Positions 1 to 11,349 of a DNA stretch of 25,279 bases are shown here, piece by piece (the first letter of the stretch is position 1; each line of letters begins with the position of its first letter). The DNA comes from Halocafeteria seosinensis (taxonomy: Eukaryota > Sar > Bigyra > Bicosoecida), in the NCBI GenBank assembly GCA_001687465.1, contig LVLI01000572.1, positions 1 through 25,279 on the forward strand, given 5' to 3'. The translations under genes and the position numbers were made by a program. Below the pieces are notes generated by a model. That model made no database searches. It saw only the letters and a program-made list of their open reading frames with translations, and had not been told where the DNA came from.

Positions 1-460
1 CCCCAGACGGATTACAATGAATTTCAAGACTGAAAGAGGGCGTTCATTCCCTGGTTTCCATCTTCCGACTGTGCAACAATGAACTCTGTTGCGGTATGAT
101 TTACACATCGTCGCCGATTGGACATTTCCATTCCCAAGACTGCCAACGCTCATGCCTCCTTTGTTTTAGTTCCGTATGCAATTCCAGGAAGAGCAGCACT
201 GTGTGTTGTATGTTCTGATGTATGGCAGTTGGGGAAGTCCGGACTCTTGGAGCCTTCACGCTGAAGGTCCAAATCGCAGGCAACCAGAAACTTCACCATG
301 GAGGAAGCATAAGCGCTCCTTAGTTTGCTCCCTTATCCTCCTTGTTAAGGTACCGGAAGAGCCTCAATTGACAGAATCCATAGAAAGGTTGCTGGCTACA
401 ACGACTTGCCAGTTGATACACTCATTGACTCAACCCGAACTTCAGTAATCATTTCGGTCA

Positions 461-824
461 CAGTTTAGTGCTTAACAGGATTGGCAGATCATTGTTGTTA
501 GCGTTCTTTTGCACGCATAATTCAGTTCGTGTAGCTTGCTCTTCGGCTGTTCTCATATCTGGTTTCCACCGGAGATGCTCTATCCGTCCCAGTTCTTCGT
601 CCCAGCGTATGAAGTACCTCCGGCTCTCGTTCACTCTCCACAATGCCCTTCTTCCAAATGTTCGATTCCGTCTCGTCCTTACACCCCAGTCTCCGCGCAA
701 CCACTTGGCTCGCTAGCAGTTTAGTGCTTAATAGGGTTGGTAGGCTATTGCTGTTTGCGTCCTCTTGAAGGTGTAGCTTGCTCGTCGGCTGTTCTCATGT
801 CTGGTCTCCACCAGAGATGTTCTC
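461..824. repeat. Diverged direct duplication, two ~115-bp units
   Basis: Unit A spans about 461-582 and unit B about 717-824, an offset of 256 bp. Both begin CAGTTTAGTGCTTAA and both contain GTAGCTTGCTC followed by CGGCTGTTCTCAT and a matching TCTGG / TCCACC / GAGATG stretch. By eye identity is roughly 80 percent, with a ~10-base deletion in unit B. On the minus strand both units can be read as a similar peptide (core PDMRTA, then E or D, then EQAT), with several differences silent or conservative. This could be a remnant of a duplicated exon, or simply a decayed intergenic repeat. No family is recognised. Confidence 0.7.
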
Positions 825-1521
825 TCTTCATCGCTGCCTGTTGTCGAGAAGTAATGGAATTTGTTCTCGTAAGTCGTTCCTTGTCTGCGCTGGTATTTAC
901 AGTGTACTCTAGCGCGCGCTTTATGGGTTCCTGGCAGGCAAGTTAACGGGCTGCCAGTGGCGGTGTACCTTCATTTCTAACACCAATTGCTACCGGTGCG
1001 CTTGGATTCCACACCTTGACTGTTCCAAAGGATAAATCACTGTTTGTTTTATTCAGCCTGTTGACCGCATCATCATTGAGTTGCAAGTTTACCACTCCAG
1101 AGGGCTATAGCCTACAGGAGCCTCCAGCGCAGAGTTTGCCTCACATTTATTCAACCAGAACCATTCCTCCAGGCGTTATAGTCCAGGAAGCAGAGCCATG
1201 TCATAATCCTGTCCACATATAGTCCCAATCTGCACGCATTGACACCCATCACATGTACACAAATCATGAATCGATCCGAACCCCGTGGGATTCGTCGTCA
1301 GACCTCAGTCAGGGCACTATTGACTGCGTATAAGACGCGCTTTGACCCTAAGCAAGCATAATAAAGAAAGAGCATACACATATAATGCATCTCCCTCGTC
1401 AATGATTGGCAAAACAGTGCTGTAAATGGTAATACATGGGAACTTCGAACGACCCTCGGTCACTGGCCGCCAGTGTCCGGGTGTGGTCCGCCGTGTGGAG
1501 CGGGCTGCTCCCCCACCTAAA

Positions 1522-1719
1522 AATTCGGACTGTTTCGGACCCGCTCCAACTCCCTTCTACTCCTTATCCTGTGCGTCAAACACGTTCGACACGAAATTGA
1601 TGGCATGCGATGGTTACATACTATCATATCCCCGAGCCTTGAGCTCTCTTTGACGTCGAACTCGTTCACACTTCGTTCGGACCTGACGGTCCGAAACGAA
1701 GGGACACACGGTCCGAATT
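1522..1719. repeat. Nested inverted repeat, foldback/MITE-like segment
   Basis: The outer arms AATTCGGAC (1522-1530) and GTCCGAATT (1711-1719) are perfect reverse complements. The inner arms TTTCGGACC (1533-1541) and GGTCCGAAA (1688-1696) are also perfect. Inside the right half, TTCGGACC (1676-1683) pairs with GGTCCGAA (1688-1695) across a 4-base loop. The interior carries a weaker match, a GTTCGAC-type motif near 1584 and a GTCGAAC-type motif near 1664. No transposase is encoded and no convincing target-site duplication was found, so a non-autonomous foldback element is an inference. Confidence 0.5.
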
Positions 1720-2618
1720 CGGCATATTTTATTCCATACTTTGAGACGAAACGCATTCATCAATCCAGTGGCTTAATTGATGGATCAATGATAATGGAAT
1801 TGCAGAAAACGGAAGGCCTCGGGAAAGAGAACCACTGGTACCGGTACTGTATTCATCTGTGTCAAACCATTTCTTATTAGAGGAGCCGTGCTACATTCTT
1901 GTAGGTAGCGTTGTGCAGCTTGCTTTGTTTAAACTTTCGTTCATGATCCAGCTACGAGTCAGAATTTCCAGTTGAACGGCGAGTTCCCTCCAGTGAACAG
2001 GCATTACACTCGTATGTATCATATGAGAGAGGTGGTGGTCAGTATGGATAAATACCGAGTGAAAGGTATCTGGCACATGGTCTGCTACAGTGACTACCTT
2101 GTAGACCATTAGTACGGTCACACACCGGCCACAGTTCGCGCCGCGAAGCCTGGCCTACACGATAATGAACGACGGTGTGTGATCATGTGTCACAGTATAC
2201 AATTTTCACGTCTATTTCAATACATATATTGTATCAGTACCTTGATTCCGATTAGGCAAAACATCGTGTTCACGTGTCTTGAGCTCTAAGCTTTACCCGT
2301 GCTGCACACGGCTCTGTTGTAGACTTTACACGATATTTAGTGTTCTACACACCTTGCATAAACCATGTAGCCAAGAAAAATTCAACAACGTGCTACTGCT
2401 CCTCACGACGATTGGTGGTCCAATGGTGGACGAGTCTCGGAGTCCAAGACGACCGTTAAGAGCAGCTTGAAGCTGCCGAGTCAACTGCTTTCAACCCTCT
2501 CTTACGGGCCATTGATTGCATATACATGAGTATTGCCACCATGTGGTGTTGAATGAATAGTATTTCTTATGGACTGTGGACGGGAGGGGCTTGAATAGTT
2601 AATAGAACGGCTGGAAAA

Positions 2619-5600
2619 ATGGCAACCCCGACTGGCATTGGCCAGCTTCCGGGATATCTCCGGCGTCCCAAAGGCCGGTCCATGATCAAGGAGCCTTTCG
2701 GGAGGCCTATGCCCCATAAGGTCCAGGTAAGGCATTTTTTCGGCAATGTTGCTAACGTTCAGCTTAGTGGTAGCTCCGAGCAAAGGAGTTCGAAGGATAA
2801 AATGGAGACTAAACTTCCTTGGAACTTGATGTTGCAGATACATTGGCTTAGTTTCCTCGATATTCCGGACCTGGCAAAAGCCTGCGCTGTTTGCAAGGCA
2901 TTCTTAGTGATGGTGAATAAGCTATACTCCCAAGAATTCGCTGAAACTACGGGCGCGGATGCCCCTCAGATGATGCCTAGAATCGATAAGCTTAACTTGC
3001 TTCGCCGTATTCGGAAGCCATTAGCGCCTGAAAGTATGCCATACTTGCTAACTATGGCAGCTGGCCGAACAGGTGAGGAAATAGTTAATTAAATGTGTGG
3101 CCTCTATCAACGGTACTTATTAGGAGTGTGACTTGGCTTGCAGAGTTCTTACCGTACATGCACCACTTACTACTACTCCGAGAGCAAGCACGACTCCAGT
3201 TGGGACTTTCAGGTATGATGCATTGTGGCTATTCTCATAGTACTCTGTTTGAGTTACCAGTGTCTTTCTCATTATATCTCTGTACAGGGGGTCTTTTTGG
3301 GGCTAACTTAACCAGTAGCGCTAGTCAGCTCTCACCAAACTTTCAGCCTCTTTTCTCGTACAAAGGCGGACAAGGATATGATATTGAGTGGGGACACACG
3401 ACTCCTCTATGTCGAGCTGCTGATACAGGAAACGCAGATGCTGTTCACTTACTTTTATTGTTTGGAGAAGAGCCTAATATCCGGAATAAGGAGAGGGAGA
3501 GACCCTTGTTACTTGCGTGCCGGCAAGGTAAGTTCCTCAATACTCGTACTTCACTGGCTATCAGATGCATTTCACTGACCCTCACTGACTGCAGGAAATA
3601 TACGTACGGTGGAGGCCCTGCTTGGAAGGGTGTTGCTGCGGCCTCCTCTGTATCCTGTACATGTTGCCCAGAATCTGGATCTGGTCAGGGAAGTTGAACC
3701 CAACGCCGGTAATCATAAAGAGTGGCTGGAACAAGGAAGTCAGCCCGCGTATTCTGTTGGAGGACAAAGTGACCAAAATGGGTCGATCAAGGAGCAGAGA
3801 ATTGCTAGGGCGAAGAGTGACAAGCGATATTTTGCATGGTCTAGAGGGTATGACTGTGGTCTGTATTGGTCTGTCCACGATGTTAGTGCGCCAGTTGAGA
3901 GTAACGAGAGACCTAACATACAAGAACACAACCGGTTAAAGCGACTTGGATTTGGAGAGTCGATATTTCGTCACAGGCCAACTGATAATGGAGGTCAAGC
4001 ACAAGCCTATGATGACACGGAACCTGGCCCGCCAGCAATTGAAGGTGTTGAGATACGGCCAGAACAAGCAGAAGAAAATCAGGTTCCCGATTTGACTGAT
4101 GCCCTTGCCCAATTACAGGATCAGTTGCAAGAAGAAGCTGCCCAGCGTTCTTCCCGTGGAGGGGCTGGTGAGCGCAATGATGAGCAGGATGAAGACGGGT
4201 ACTTAGATTCTTCTCTTCAAGTAGAGCGGACTAAAGGGCGTGTACAGTGTATTCACCCCCGCATCCCTGATCCGATAGATTATGGCAGGATTGCTGCCGC
4301 CGTTGTTGGGGTACGGATTAGGCTTAATGTGATGGATAAGGAAGGAGACACTCCTTTGTTGTCTGCCGTGCGGAAGGGCCATGTTGCAATTGCTTGCTTA
4401 CTGCTTTCGCATCATGACCCCAGCCTCCTATTTACGGGAAAAATACCTCGTGGAATGCCTCCCTCCGATCCGCGAGAATTTCAACAATGGAAGCATAAAG
4501 CTATGGAAGAAACGTTGTCTGAACGCGGTTCCACTCCAGCATTGCCGGGCTCAGAGGTTGGCCTTCCCGGAGAAATTGGAGCCCCCGGCTCCGCTATCCC
4601 TATGCCAGATGGTTATGAGTCATACATAACGGAAACGAGGGATCGCTGTGATCCTGACTTGTCTCCGGGATCGGACTATCCGCCGCTCTGTGTCGCTGCC
4701 TCAAGAGGAGACACCAGAGCAGTTCAGTTGTTACTTCATTTTGGTGCGGATGTGAACAAGCAGGGGAAGAAAGATCAAAATCCACTTCTTTGTGCCGTGC
4801 TCGCAAACCAGGAACATCTTCTGCCTGTGTTCCTTTGTTGTTGTCTTCCCCAGGAAACAGCCAGTAGAGTTGAAGCGGCAATAGAAAAAATCCGCGTAAA
4901 ACGAAAAGAAAAATTTCAAAAGCATGTAGACGAAAATGGGAACGATGCCGATGCTGAGTACGAATACGGAGACGAGGAGGAAGAAAAAGAAGAAATCGCA
5001 ACTTCGATGCAAGACGCCCTAGCTGCAATGAATGGTGACTGGGTAGACTTGAGTCTTCCGGCTGCGAAGCCAGGTTACTTTGGGAATTTAAACCTCCCTG
5101 AAGGATTATCGGATACTTCTATCTGGCCGCAAGGAGTTCGGGAAAAGGGTATTGGTGGTATCTTCAGCACATGGAATATGAAGCTACAGGAGCCAGTGAT
5201 CAATACATGCTCGGTCAGTATCCGCGGGGCCGAGTCAGAGGCAGCAGGAGGGATAGATTTGTGGAAATCACGGCAGCAAAATCCAAACCTTGCTGTGCTG
5301 AATAGCGCTGTAGAACGGTGGTACGTCAGGCAGCACCACGTCTCACAAGCATGTGACACAGTAATTGCTAAGTCGCCTATTCTTCAACACGTGGGCGTCG
5401 TCGATGATCGGGTTCCCATACGTGTGGATCTTGAAGACGAAAGTGGATTTACGCCATTACACATTGCTGCCGAAAAAGGGAAAATTGACAGCGTTAAGCT
5501 ACTAATGGCCGCTGGGGCGGACCACACACACTGCACGATGAGGGGGAAAAGTGTCATTTACGCTGCTGTCGAAAGGGGTCATATCGGTACTATCAACGCC

Positions 5601-7688
5601 ATTTTGCCATTTTGTACAGTATACCAGTTACGTCAAAAAACCAAGTACGGAACGGACGTAGTATTCATGGCGAACAAGAGTGGAAACAAGCAAGTGAAGG
5701 ATCTCCTAAACGAGTGGGTGGAGAAGGAAGAACACAGAGAGGCTCGACGTCTGGAGGAGGAATTGCAACGAAGACGCTGGGGGAAAAAGAAAGAGCGGGT
5801 AAAAGTGCAGCATACGATAATGCAGAAGCTAATGCAGGGGCAACATAAAGAAGAAGTGGAGAGTGGTTTCTCGAGGGGTAGTACTGATAATAACACGCAA
5901 AAGCAACGCCGGAGCAAAAGTGAAGGTCATCGGCGTAGACAGCGACGAAGCAGAACCAGTGATAATTCCCAGCAAGCAGAAGGTGTAGAAGTCGCCGGTT
6001 CTGGAGAAAAAACTAGTAGTAATAACAACGACCACACAGAGCATTCACGGCACACTGAGGAAGGCAGTGCTGTCGCTGCCTCCGGTACCGCGCGGGGAGA
6101 TGGTGGACCCTCGGTATTTGAACGCCTCGCTGCAATGGCTCGAGAGAAGCAGGAAAGGAAGGCTGCTCAGCAAGAGGAATCGCAAAAGCAGAAGAAAGTA
6201 CGGAAAACCGCTCGACAGACAGATCGGGAGGAAAGGCATTCCGAGGTCCCGAGAGAAGCCAGTCCAATTGTTTCTGCTCCCCGAAAGTACGAGGCAAATG
6301 AGGACCAAACGAGCCCAGGTTTCCGTCCATCCCAGAGTCGTCGGCGGTCGGAACCCGACAATTCGCTACGAACAGGTTCCGCTGCGGATATCCGAAGTGC
6401 TGCCAGGGAGGAAACCTCCGCGGAAAGCGCTGTGTCGCAGGGTAATTCTGAGTACAGACTCCCATCCCCAATCACTACAGAAGATACGTCCCAGAATTTG
6501 ACCACGCACGTCTCAGGCGCTACTCTAAGCTTTCCAGCTGCAAATAGTGGCTCCATCGTCCAGTCTTCTTCCTCGCAAGGAACGGAGACGGCTTCTTCTT
6601 ATCGAGCTCGCTACTTTTCGGCATTGTTTGCTCATCGCTCTAATAGCGAAGAAGAAAATCCCGCAGCGGAGCCTGGTCCAACTGCTGATCCCCCGGGCAG
6701 TCCAATCCATGTAGGAAACAAGGAAAATATTTCCGATAATGAGGATGTAGCGTTGTATGCGCAAGTAACCAACGATATCGACAGGGCGGAAGTGGGAGTA
6801 GGGGAGGATGAACAGAGGAGTACAATGGACCATTCTGAAGCGATCGGCCACGGGAGCCAAGCTACTAGCCACTCACAGACGCATACTGAGTATTCTAGCT
6901 CTCAGCGTCCGTTGTCGTCTTCTTACTTGCATGAAATTGAGAATGAACGGAGTTCGAAAGACGATGATGCCTATCCCCGCGTTGGTTCGGAGCGTGCGTT
7001 TAAGAAAAGGCATTACCTCGGCCAAACAAGCAGTGCCCCCGCTTCGGACGTCTCAGGAGACACCCAAGCTTCGAGGATGAGAAAGAAAGAGAACAGTGAA
7101 AAGCTACAGCACCTAAAGGAAGATAATAGACGTGTCCCCAAACAACCACAAAGTATTGGCCCGGAGGCCGCCAGACGCCTGCTCGAAAAGGCAGAGAGGG
7201 AGAAACGGGCACATGTGGAGCGTATGGAATCTCGGAGAAAGGCTCAAATGGGGATGGGTCCCCCTATTGTCCCTAGGCAAATGTTTACAGAGAACTGGAC
7301 TAACGAGGCGCAATCCTCAGATATTCTCGCGAGAAAGACACCGTCTTTCAGGGAGGAGTCTAAATTCAATGAGGGTAGTCGCTTGGATCATGACACTGAA
7401 AAAAACTCGCATAATCACAGAGAAACGAAGAGGAAGCATAGTCCTCTTCGCACCAAGGCTGGGTCTGATATGAACTCAGGATCAGACAGTCCAAGCAGAG
7501 GAAAAGGAGGAATTGACATAACGACCGGCAAAGCCAAGGCTAGTTCGCCGATGTTCCCTGTCATAGGAAGTAAATCAGCATTTGCTTTGGCATCGGCTGC
7601 ATATGGGGGTCAAAGGAAAAGATCCAAAGGGAAGAAGAAGAAGAAAAGGAAAAACAAGGGATCTACCAAGGTGAAGGTGGATAAATGA
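2619..7688 (+). CDS. F-box and ankyrin-repeat protein with long charged tail
   Basis: Four exons read as one frame: 2619-3072, 3144-3212, 3288-3527 and 3595-7688. The introns are 71, 75 and 67 nt, all GT-AG, and the product is about 1618 residues. An F-box-like segment lies near residues 66-110 (LPWNLML, SFLDIPDLAKACAVCKAF). Ankyrin repeats follow in separated groups near residues 210-270 (TTPLCRAADTGNADAVHLLL), 498-530 (GDTPLLSAVRKGHVAIACLL), 615-665 (PPLCVAASRGDTRAVQLLL, GADVNKQ) and 870-930 (GFTPLHIAAEKGKIDSVKLL). The rest, from about 950 on, is charged, low in complexity and rich in E, R, S and K. It ends in a lysine-rich nuclear-localisation-like tail. F-box proteins usually recruit substrates to SCF ubiquitin ligases through Skp1, and ankyrin repeats bind proteins, so a substrate-adaptor role is an inference. 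The start is the first in-frame ATG; a later Met at residue 22 is possible. The gene ends 40 bp from the convergent gene on its right. Confidence 0.85.
2727..2762 (+). other. Possible 36-nt intron in frame inside the first ankyrin-gene exon
   Basis: The segment starts GTAAGG, ends TTCAG, is 36 nt long and has no stop in frame. The frame is therefore open whether or not it is removed. A second possible acceptor five bases later (CTTAG) would break the frame. The other introns in this window are 63-87 nt, so 36 nt would be exceptionally short. It is treated as retained in the coding call. Confidence 0.3.
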
Positions 7689-7728
7689 GAACATCATCCC
7701 AGTGTATTACATTTGATAAGTGGCCTCT

Positions 7729-9480
7729 TTACCAAGCCATCCACCTGCCGATTAAGTGCGAGTATCTTCCGTTCGGTGGCTCGTCTGCTTGTTGTCCCAT
7801 CAATTTGTACATAAGTTTGACGGTATCTCGAATATTGTCCGTTTCGTAATCTTTTGAAACAGCTTTCTCCTTATCAGTATAATAGAACTTCATGGATGGT
7901 TGTCTAATTTGAACTTCCGAGGGATGGAGTTTTCGTCGCGGGGGCTTTACTCTCTTGGCCGGAACTTGGATGCTTGGTTCCTGACCTGCAAAAGTCTCTT
8001 CAGCAAAAGCGCGCATATCTTTGCGTACCTTAGACATTTCATATCGCTCCTTCCTACGGAAAGGGTTCTTTTCTTCCAATCCAGGTCCTATGCGTTCCAC
8101 TTGGTTCCGGATCCTAATTCGCTCCTTCTCCTGAACATCAGGTACCTTTTTAGCTTCCTCCTTCCATCGCGCTAGTTGTTCTCGTCCCTCTGGATCATCC
8201 GAATATTTCACACTGTCTACAACGTACTCAAGGAAATCTTTGGCTTCTCCATCCTTTGTATAAGCTATTCTTCTTCCATCGCGGATTCGCCTAAGTTCTT
8301 CAGTTCCGACAATTTTGTCCTCCTGGAAACTAAGCAAAGTTGGGCAAATGTTACAGCTGTCATCTACTAGTACTTCGATTGAGCCGTACCTCTAGACTTT
8401 CCCGTAAATATTGAGCCATGGTCACAGCTGGAATAAGCTTGTATTCTGACAAGACCCTCATTATCCAGTCTGCAGACTCAGTTCGTTCTCGAGCAACGTC
8501 CCACCGGAGAGCATTCACTTTTCCCGGAGGGCAGTTGTACAAATCTGAATGGTACACCAAGTGCGAATGTGCGGGAGAAGAGCTAAACTCGTAAACGACA
8601 GATATACAGCACCTGTTTGACGCTTCATATCTTTTTCCATTTCACGAATCAACATAGACACCACGTGCTCACATCGTTGTCGCTTCTGCATCATCCCGAA
8701 CTGCTGCAGCCTTGACCTGCACCGTCATGAATGATTTGCTAACAATCGACCACTCAAAAAAATTTGCGGGATCACGTACCATCTCTTTGCCCCGTTAACG
8801 CTGTTGATTTTTTGAGATGACCGCACAGATGAACTTTGATTTCTTGCCTGACTTCCAGTAGTTCTTGCCGTTTGCCTGGAATTTGCCAGCGTAGCTGTAG
8901 AGCGAACCAGCGCGGTTGATGATGGCAGAGTTTGACTTTGACTTCCAGACAGCTTTTTCCCTCCTTGGGTGTCCTTCAAAGTCCTCGATTTCGGGGGACT
9001 CCACATCGGTTGTCTATCAAAGCAATAGAAGTCTTTGTCGATAGGATCTGCTGCTACTGTTATTGACTTCTTGTCCTGTGCAGCTTTGTTGGAGGCTTTC
9101 AACTTTTTGTTAAAGTACTCCGGGTCCTCCTGCTTCGCTCTCTCCGTCGTGAACGATTTCTTCACCGGATATAAAGGTGGCACAAATAGCGAATTTTGTT
9201 CATCTTCCTTTTTTGGAATAAGCTCTGATCTGACTGCAGATATCAATGTTTGTAGCACGTTGTAGTAATTGGAGGGCTCAATTTTCTCCTTGGCCACTGC
9301 TTCTGCGAACGCTTTAGCATGTTGATCCGCTGGGAGAGGTGCTCGTGGGATCTTTTCAGGAGGTAGAAAAGCTGCCAATTTGCCATATCGCGTTTTCCGT
9401 GAGCCAATAGGAGTCTTGGAATCACAACCCCAGAAAAACGCGCTTGGCAGATCATGAATGACTCGGTCCCTCGCCGCCAT
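7729..9480 (-). CDS. Four-exon protein of unknown function
   Basis: Exons on the minus strand are 9480-8780, 8716-8613, 8544-8390 and 8322-7729. The introns are 63, 68 and 67 nt with GT-AG ends, and joining them gives one frame of 517 residues. I do not recognise the family. Residues 1-175 look folded and conserved-like (for example IHDLPSAFFWGCDSKTPIG and PMWSPPK near 173). Residues about 180-230 are serine/threonine-rich linker. The region after it is charged and helical, with RWDVARERTESADWIMRVLSEYKL near residues 287-310, then a K/R/E-rich stretch and a short C-terminus ending GRWMAW. There is no signal peptide or membrane segment, so a soluble, probably nuclear or cytosolic protein is likely. 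The start is the ATG at 9480; the gene shares a 298-bp divergent promoter with the gene at 9779. Confidence 0.7.
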
Positions 9481-9778
9481 ACTACAAGTGCATGTGCCTC
9501 CAATTCCTATTACTGTTCATACATGTTTATCTTCCATTTTACCCAATGTGATAGATACACACAAACTCAAATGATATCATACAGGCTACAACCCAGACAT
9601 CTTGCATTCCTGGCTTCAACCGTCTTTTTCCGCGATCGCATACAGATGGTCGCGAGGGCCGTCGTTTGAACCAGGGGCTGATACCAGATCGACGACGGGC
9701 ATTAGTGTACTTAATGGTCGATTGTATGACTATATATATATTCAACCAGTTAATTGCTCTGTGGAGGACTGTGGTATA
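9481..9778. promoter_or_regulatory. Divergent promoter region between two unknown genes
   Basis: These 298 bp separate two divergently oriented start codons. A TATATATATA run at about 9731-9740 lies roughly 40-50 bp before the ATG at 9779 and is a plausible TATA element for the plus-strand gene. CTTCAACC occurs near 9613, a partial match to the ACTTCAACCTG element found upstream of other genes here. Confidence 0.4.
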
Positions 9779-10465
9779 ATGGAAGAACCGAGTGGCCTCG
9801 TGATGTACGACTCCAGTGAAGAGGAAGAGGAGGATGAAGAGGAAGGTGAGGCACATACAGGATCCTCTACAACAGATAGTCGACTTAAAGACGGAGGAGA
9901 AAAATCGACCGGAGGCAATAAAGGCCTGCCCCCTGCTTCGAAAGCGCTCACGAATCTGGGAACTGAATCGACCATCGCAGCTCCTCAGTCCGAGCACTAT
10001 GATGATATCTATAAACGACACAATCAGATAATACAGAGACGTATGGCGCTGAAACGACAGCATCAACCTGATCAAGGTGAAGGGGAGGAGGTTCATCCAG
10101 CAGACACAATAGCCTCGTCGACATCCACGAGACGGCAGACGAACAACCAATCCGGTACCTCTCAAGGTAGCAATGCGCAAGGAGGAAGTGCTGGGCCAGG
10201 ACCAGTGAAGCAACGCCGCGTGGGAGTTGTCCCAGAGGCAGCTCAACAAGCTGGCATCGCTTCAGCGTACACGTATCGCTCTGAAGAACAAGGCAAGGAG
10301 AGTACCAAGCAAACAAAAGAATCGTCGTCATCGAATCCAACGAAAGGATCCCTGGCAAAAGAACGAGTGAAAAATCAACGACTTAAAGGGCAGTCAGGAA
10401 TCGGAGAAGATTTTAAGACATGGAGAAGTGAGGAGGAGATGCGACTTAGGCAACATTTTGATTGA
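9779..10465 (+). CDS. Acidic low-complexity protein, probably nuclear
   Basis: A single-exon frame of 228 residues starts at the ATG at 9779, just downstream of a TATA-like run. The N-terminus reads LVMYDSSEEEEEDEEEGE, a short hydrophobic patch followed by an acidic tract. The centre is rich in Q, S, T and G. The C-terminal 25 residues look conserved (GQSGIGEDFKTWRSEEEM, then RLRQHFD). The N-terminal pattern resembles that of several nuclear proteins, including PRCC, but the PRCC C-terminal signature is absent, so I do not assign a family. No signal peptide or membrane segment is seen. Confidence 0.6.
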   Translation: MEEPSGLVMYDSSEEEEEDEEEGEAHTGSSTTDSRLKDGGEKSTGGNKGLPPASKALTNLGTESTIAAPQSEHYDDIYKRHNQIIQRRMALKRQHQPDQGEGEEVHPADTIASSTSTRRQTNNQSGTSQGSNAQGGSAGPGPVKQRRVGVVPEAAQQAGIASAYTYRSEEQGKESTKQTKESSSSNPTKGSLAKERVKNQRLKGQSGIGEDFKTWRSEEEMRLRQHFD

Positions 10466-11349
10466 TATTCAGGTGCTCTTTTGAGATGAGCTGTGCTACC
10501 GTTGTTGTCACTGATCGTTTGTGTGTCTATTCGATTGAGCAACATGCATAATGTGGCAGATGTCTATGGGATGATTCAGAACTCAACTATACTAATGTTA
10601 TGGAACAGTATCTTCCGGGAGTTCTGCTTTGTAGCACTGGAAGATTGACACCCGTGGTAGCTACATTTCTTCTGGTGTGTCTCTTGTTGTTTCTTGATTG
10701 GATCAATTATGATGGATGAAGCACATTCTGTTAGCATACTATCCAGGTGTAGTTTTGCCTTCGGTCGGTTGATGTGTAGGGTAGTTAAGTTCCTAGCCCT
10801 AATGAGCAGTCGAAGCTTGTACACCCAGCGTTGATTAATACGAGAAGCGCCGGGGCAAACTTAGACGTTTTTATGAGGTGAATAATCTTACTCCTCCATC
10901 GGAACTTGGGTCGAAGTTTAAAGCCTTGGGTCACAGACTGGGTGGACTATTGACCACGCAAGAGTCAAGGCCGACAAGGCGTAATTTCATCCCGAGTGTG
11001 ACTTTCCACATCTGACCAGCCGTAGGCGGGAGTGCTGAGTGGTATTCGCTTGATCGCTTGTGGTGCATAAATAGCACTTGCCTGAACCCCGACCTCGACT
11101 ACGACTAGTCTACGAGCTAGTTTCCGAAACTAAGTTTCGTCGCGTTAGCAGTACTTCAACCTGCCGCGCGCAGCGCAACTTCAACGTCCAATACCATTTC
11201 CCTCGTTAATACCGTCCAATGACAACGATTCCATCAAGTTTGACCTGACGATAATAATCTGTAGATCATTCACCTTAAGCGTGTATTCTTGTGGTGTGTG
11301 CGCGCGCTCTCACAAACCAATGTAAACCCTTTTAAGGTAGACACGAAAC
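10466..11349. other. Intergenic region with candidate promoter of the 11350 gene
   Basis: No gene is seen in these 884 bp. GCATAAATAGC near 11066 is a TATA-like element about 280 bp before the ATG at 11350. CGAAACTAAGTTTCG near 11125 is a 15-bp palindrome. ACTTCAACCTG lies at 11153-11163 and a related AACTTCAACG at 11177-11186. Confidence 0.4.
11153..11186. promoter_or_regulatory. ACTTCAACCTG element upstream of the 11350 gene
   Basis: The exact 11-mer ACTTCAACCTG at 11153-11163 ends about 186 bp before the start codon. A second, shorter copy (AACTTCAACG) lies 14 bp further on. The same 11-mer recurs upstream of DDX47/FYV7 and DENR. A regulatory role is inferred from recurrence and position only. 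Confidence 0.4.

Larger units (their letters stand above)
1..2618. other. Gene-poor left flank
   Basis: No reading frame here shows a recognisable domain, a spliceable gene structure or a protein longer than about 90 residues. Apart from the duplication at 461-824 and the foldback segment at 1522-1719, I see only unremarkable sequence. An AATAAA polyadenylation-like hexamer lies near 1360, which could mark the end of a decayed transcript unit. The segment just before 2619 should contain the promoter of the F-box/ankyrin gene, but no clear TATA box was found. Confidence 0.5.

Noticed and set aside
7729-9480. First thought of the splicing factor SKIP/SNW1 for this gene
   Set aside because: The conserved SNW signature and the proline-rich N-terminus of that family are absent, so the resemblance was only general charge and length.
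9779-10465. Assignment as PRCC
   Set aside because: The acidic N-terminus is similar, but the conserved PRCC C-terminal segment is missing and the C-terminus here has a different pattern.
10576-10824. Minus-strand frame of 82 codons in the intergenic region
   Set aside because: No domain, no conserved-looking segment, no splice partners; consistent with chance.
10835-11212. Possible solo LTR flanked by TTAATAC repeats (10835-10841 and 11206-11212)
   Set aside because: The inner ends do not start TG or end CA, 7 bp is short and AT-rich, and the interval contains the likely promoter of the 11350 gene.
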